A stretch of DNA of 64,000 nucleotides from Sporodiniella umbellata (taxonomy: Eukaryota; Mucoromycota; Mucoromycetes; Mucorales; Rhizopodaceae): the NCBI GenBank assembly GCA_025677835.1, contig JAIXMR010000005.1, positions 221,001 through 285,000 on the forward strand. Direction: 5' to 3'. Positions 59,196-64,000 of this stretch are shown here, piece by piece (the stretch's first letter is position 1; every line of letters starts with the position of its first letter). Made by a program: the position numbers and the translations under genes. Below the pieces are notes generated by a model that saw only the letters and a program-made list of their open reading frames with translations, was not told the DNA's origin and did not search any database.

Positions 59196-61526
59196 ATGAC
59201 TCATTCTAAAAGCAACGACTCTAGCAACAACAGTGGCCCTGATCTTCAGATGTCAACCACCTTCACCACACTTACTCCTCTACCAGCTTTACAAAACGAT
59301 TTTGATACAATGATCACAACTGAGCATGAACCTTTTTACAAAACCGAGTTTTCTCCCAACGATTTCTTGGTACCCCATGCGAAAGAACTTGAGTTCTCTA
59401 TTACCGAAAAAATAAATTTGCTTCGTAAAGAATACGACATGTTGAGCCAGTCAATTGATGACAAAATATGCGATCGCTCCAAAGAAAATGTTCCGCTCAT
59501 CCAAACATCAGACCGTAGCGACCTAAAAGCAGTCAGACCAGAAATTGTACAGGCTCACACGGCTGGATTTATCCGTGCTTCGCTTCTTTTTTTCAGTGAG
59601 CGATACCAACACCCAGAGATTAAGTCTTATAGTGTATCACGTATTGAAGAATACATCAAGACCAAGTTACAGACACACAGCCAGTTCAAAACACTTCACG
59701 AAGCCCAAGAGCACATACAGATATATATCAATGCATTTATTAAAGATGCATTGGCGTCTGGCGATCAAGAGAAAAAGGAGAATGATGCTTGCACACAATT
59801 GGAAAACTCGCTTGGTCTCACCTCGACTGAGAATCATGAGATTGATATCATCCATCAGCTTATCGAATCCGACACCAAGAAACATCTTCTTGATCGAACG
59901 CGCTTACTACAGGAAAGGCTTGAGATGGAAAACATCAAACGGGAGATAGTAAGAGCTATCTGCCTAAAGACGACAGTGGATAAAAGAGAACAGGAGCGAC
60001 AGGCTCAACAAAGCAAAGAGCTAAACGAGTTGGATACACAAAGACAAAGCCTTGAAAGTGAAAGAGAAAGGCACGAGCAAGAAAAATCGAGGCTGGATGA
60101 AGAAAAAAGGATGCTTGAGAAGGAAAAGGCAGCACTCGAAAAAGACAAGACTGACTTTGATCAGCACAAGCTGAGTTTTGAAAGCAACCAAGCTAAAATA
60201 GAAAAAGAACAAAAGACAGATCTCGAGAGCGAAAAAACCAGGCTGGGGAGAGAACGATCTGATTTGAACGAGCAGAAGACGACTTTTGAAAGCGAAAAGA
60301 GTCAATTGGAGGCAGAGAAGTCTGCGGTCAACGAGCTGAAGACCGTACTCGAATGTGAAAAAACTGAATTTGAAAAAGAAAAAATGGGTGTGGAAGACCA
60401 GAAGACGGAGCTGAATACAGAAAGAGAAAGACTAGAAAAAGAAAAATCCAACATGGCCGAACAGAAAGTCAAGTTTGATGAAGAAAAAGAAATACTAGAA
60501 AAAAGCAAGCTTAGTTTAACCGACCAAAAGAAAGATCTTGAAAGCGAAAGGGCTGTGCTCATCAAGGAGCTATCCACTTTAAATATCCAAAAGAACGCCT
60601 TTGAACAAGAGAAGGCCGAGTTGGAAAAAGAAAAAGTATTATTGAGCGAGCAAAAGACGAATGCAAACAAAGAAGAGAGTTTGAATCAAAACAACGCCCT
60701 TGAAAAAGAAAAAGATAACAGTGAGAAAGAAACAAAAAAATGCACTGACCTTGCCAAAGAAGAATTAAAGAAATATACCCAACTGGCAGAAGAATACAAA
60801 AAAAAGTACGAAGAAAAATACGAGGCACATGAGACTCTAATGAAAGAGCAGAAAAATCGTTTTGAGCAGGCTAAAGCAGAGAACGAATATATAAAGAAAG
60901 CAAGGGAAGAACTCAAAATCATTTCCAGGGAATGTCGACAACCAGTGCGAGGCTCCAAACGTAAGGCGTTTGAATATGTCACTGAAGATGAAGAGAGCGA
61001 TGAGGAGTCTGTGGAACAAAAGCGTCCTGTCAAAAGTACTCGTAGGGCGGCCAGTGGGACTGCGGTCGATGAGGCTCAACCTGTAGAAAGCAAACCTACC
61101 TTGGAAGATTTTTTGCAAAAGAAAGACAGCCCGCTATCTGAGGCTGATATGAAGGTAGATTACTTTAAAAAAAAGTTCATTCTGCCTATTTACTTTCTAT
61201 ATTTGTAGGACCTAGTAATGACCATATTAGGTCAGCTGACAAGTCAGGAAAAAGAAAGCCTTGCCGCCTACTTGCCTGAGCCTGATCTTGCCAAACCTGG
61301 AGAAATCTCTGAGGAGTTCTTGACAAGAGGAAATAACGTGTTTTGGGAGTGCACTGATACATGGCAAGCCTTACTCTCCGCTGGAAGTTTCGATCCTGAT
61401 TTTAAACCCAAGAAGCCAAATAATGAGATAAAAGATTTCAAGGACGATCAGTATGAACAGTATTGGGGAGAGAAGGTTGAAAAGGCCTTATCACAGAAAA
61501 ACAGAAGGAGAAGTAGCCGAAGATAA
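59196..61526 (+). CDS. Long coiled-coil protein with C-terminal DEUBAD/ASXH-like domain
   Basis: Two exons (59196-61154, 61209-61526) encode 758 residues. Residues 1-110 are Ser/Thr-rich and probably disordered. Residues about 115-260 are helical (AHTAGFIRASLLFFSERYQH, RIEEYIKTKL). Residues about 265-580 are one continuous highly charged coiled coil built on a repeating LE.EK..L.E.K theme. A short basic linker (RGSKRKAFEYVTEDEE) could be a nuclear signal. The C-terminal region resembles the Asx-homology/DEUBAD domain: FLQKKDSPLSEADMKDLV, LTSQEKESLAAYLPEPD, NNVFWECTDTWQALLSAGSF. DEUBAD domains regulate UCH-type deubiquitinases in ASXL-BAP1, Rpn13 and INO80G complexes (known); partnership here is inferred. 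The tail is basic (KNRRRSSRR). Confidence 0.72.
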
Positions 61527-62819
61527 AAAAAAAAAGTAAAGAATAGTAGTGGATACAGTTATATATATATATATATATATATATAACACATCTGTGTGTT
61601 TATCAAGATGTGAAATAAAGATACCAAAATTCTCGTGTATTACGACTTCTAAGCGGCTTATACCTTTCCCGAATCGGCAAATTATCCAGATATCTTTAGA
61701 TTTTAGCTTTATTTCTCTAGACATATCAGACGATGCATAACCGAAAACGAGGGAGCTACGGCCTTTGCCTTTCAAAAGCCCAAATATAAATTCTTTGGTG
61801 ATAAAGGCTGGTCTGTAACATATCCTTGTTACTAATCACAGAAAGAAAAAAAAAAAAAGGATGGCTAATAACTGTGCTATGGTAAAGAGGATTAAAAATT
61901 TGATATGAACTAGAAACTGGCTTATTAGGAAACAACACTGAATTGAATTTTTCTTTTGAGGGTTGCGTTTATTTGACATATTGGTTGCAGCGTGGCTTAG
62001 CAAAAATGACTGTTGCTTTTTGACCGTGCCCAAATCCTCAAGGGCAACGGCTATTAGGTAAATTTCAGCTGCAGTGATAAATATTGACTGGCGACGCGAA
62101 TGTCGTAGAACAACCGTAACGCTACGGGAAATTTGATGAAGGGGTTTTTTTTTTTTTTTTGGCAGTGTCGTTCCTTATAAAGTAGCTTAAAGTAGCATTG
62201 ATGTGCAACTAAAAAGGTCGATCCTTAGGCAACGTTTGCTTATAGGGTGCAAACCAAAAGAGAGTCCAGAAAAATTTTTTTTTTTTTATATTTCAGTCTC
62301 TCTCTTTATGACATGGTTATTACTACCAAAATACGTATTTTCTTTTTCAATCACCAAAACATACACAAAAATACGTTTCAAGTCACAGCGATCGTCACAT
62401 TGAGGTGTTTTCTTCCCCCTTCCCTAGAGCAAAGCCAACTACAAAGGCAGGCCTAATTCTCCAACAGTTCATGCTTGGTAAATAATAATAATAATAGTAA
62501 TAAAAAAAGCAGGAACCAATGGGTCTAGAGAGAAAAGGGGAGGCACTTTGGATTTTCCTTGTTGTAACCAGAAATTCCTTGGTCACACCATTGACTTCCC
62601 AATATAGAAAGTATGATGTGTAGATGACATCATCTCTCGTCCCCGTATTACCTACGTTATGGATCAAAGTTTTTTGGTTTTGTTTTTGTTTTTGTTTTCT
62701 TTACTCTATTCTTTTAAAAAGAAAAACACATACACACACACACACACAAATACATACGTAACAGGGTAAGTTGAGCGGGATTGGGGGTTTTGAAGCGTTG
62801 TTAATAGGGAACTTGATAG
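61527..62819. other. Intergenic with microsatellites and unexplained minus-strand frames
   Basis: 1.3 kb divergent from nothing: DEUBAD 3' flank and HOG1 promoter. (TA)n at about 61559-61584, (AAT)n-type repeat at about 62480-62503 and CA run at about 62729-62749. Two minus-strand frames without ATG have protein-like composition (61585-61775, SDMSREIKLKSKDIWIICRF; 62513-62667, RDDVIYTSYFLYWEVNGVTK). Neither is recognised. Confidence 0.5.

Positions 62820-64000
<1,181 letters not shown>

Noticed and set aside
60021..61118. Several long minus-strand frames
   Set aside because: Antisense shadows of the repetitive coiled-coil exon of the DEUBAD protein.

Overview
The window is nuclear DNA from an early-diverging fungus, most likely a Mucoromycota/Mucorales member. 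The evidence is very AT-rich DNA with long A/T homopolymer runs, genes broken by many very short introns (about 44-110 bp), and a gene complement that is clearly fungal (Hog1-type MAP kinase, WOPR regulator, Hook, Gtr2-like Rag GTPase, Sft2/Tlg2, Nip7). The species is an inference; nothing in the window names it. All gene models below were spliced by eye from GT-AG (two GC-AG) junctions, and the spliced lengths given were checked to be multiples of three.

Layout. 1-984: 3'-truncated Nit2-type omega-amidase (-). 4.2-5.3 kb: Ran1/Pat1-like protein kinase (-). 6.4-8.4 kb: ORC1 (-). 8.6-9.6 kb: secreted PL14-like polysaccharide lyase (-). 11.7-14.7 kb: Hook dynein adaptor (-). 16.3-17.2 kb: Sft2 (+), convergent with the syntaxin-16/Tlg2 SNARE at 17.6-18.9 kb (-). 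19.1-20.1 kb: four-TM protein (-). 21.3-22.0 kb: 3-hydroxyanthranilate dioxygenase (-). 22.5-22.9 kb: small one-TM protein (+). 24.3-24.9 kb: cyclophilin A (+). 25.0-26.2 kb: HDHD2/LHPP-type HAD phosphatase (+). 28.6-33.0 kb: dynactin p150Glued (+). 33.3-35.6 kb: long-chain acyl-CoA synthetase (-). 36.3-37.1 kb: small alpha/beta-hydrolase-like protein (+). 37.4-38.1 kb: WOPR transcription factor (+). 38.7-39.4 kb: YjbQ/UPF0047 protein (-). 39.8-41.3 kb: RagC/Gtr2 (-). 41.4-42.4 kb: Hop2 (-). 42.5-44.5 kb: alpha/beta hydrolase fused to a dual-specificity phosphatase (+). 44.9-46.6 kb: coiled coil with a C-terminal SH3BGR/glutaredoxin-like fold (+). 47.1-47.9 kb: Nip7 (+). 50.0-51.3 and 56.4-57.8 kb: divergently oriented paralogous SAM methyltransferases around a 5-kb gene-free block with a Nip7 relic and transposon debris. 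59.2-61.5 kb: long coiled coil ending in a DEUBAD/ASXH-like domain (+). 62.8-64.0 kb: 5' part of a Hog1/p38 MAP kinase (+).

Most genes are ordinary core-eukaryotic functions and do not form an operon-like system. Two loose themes are visible: dynein activation (Hook and dynactin p150, about 14 kb apart) and late-Golgi/endosome trafficking (Sft2 beside Tlg2). The parts least explained by known families are the methyltransferase pair, one copy of which has gained an MGNC acylation-type N-terminus; the DEUBAD coiled-coil protein; the redox-dead-looking coiled-coil/SH3BGR protein; the hydrolase-phosphatase fusion; an ORC1 without a visible BAH domain; and a family of TA-flanked palindromic MITE-like repeats. 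I found no CRISPR array, rRNA or convincing tRNA.
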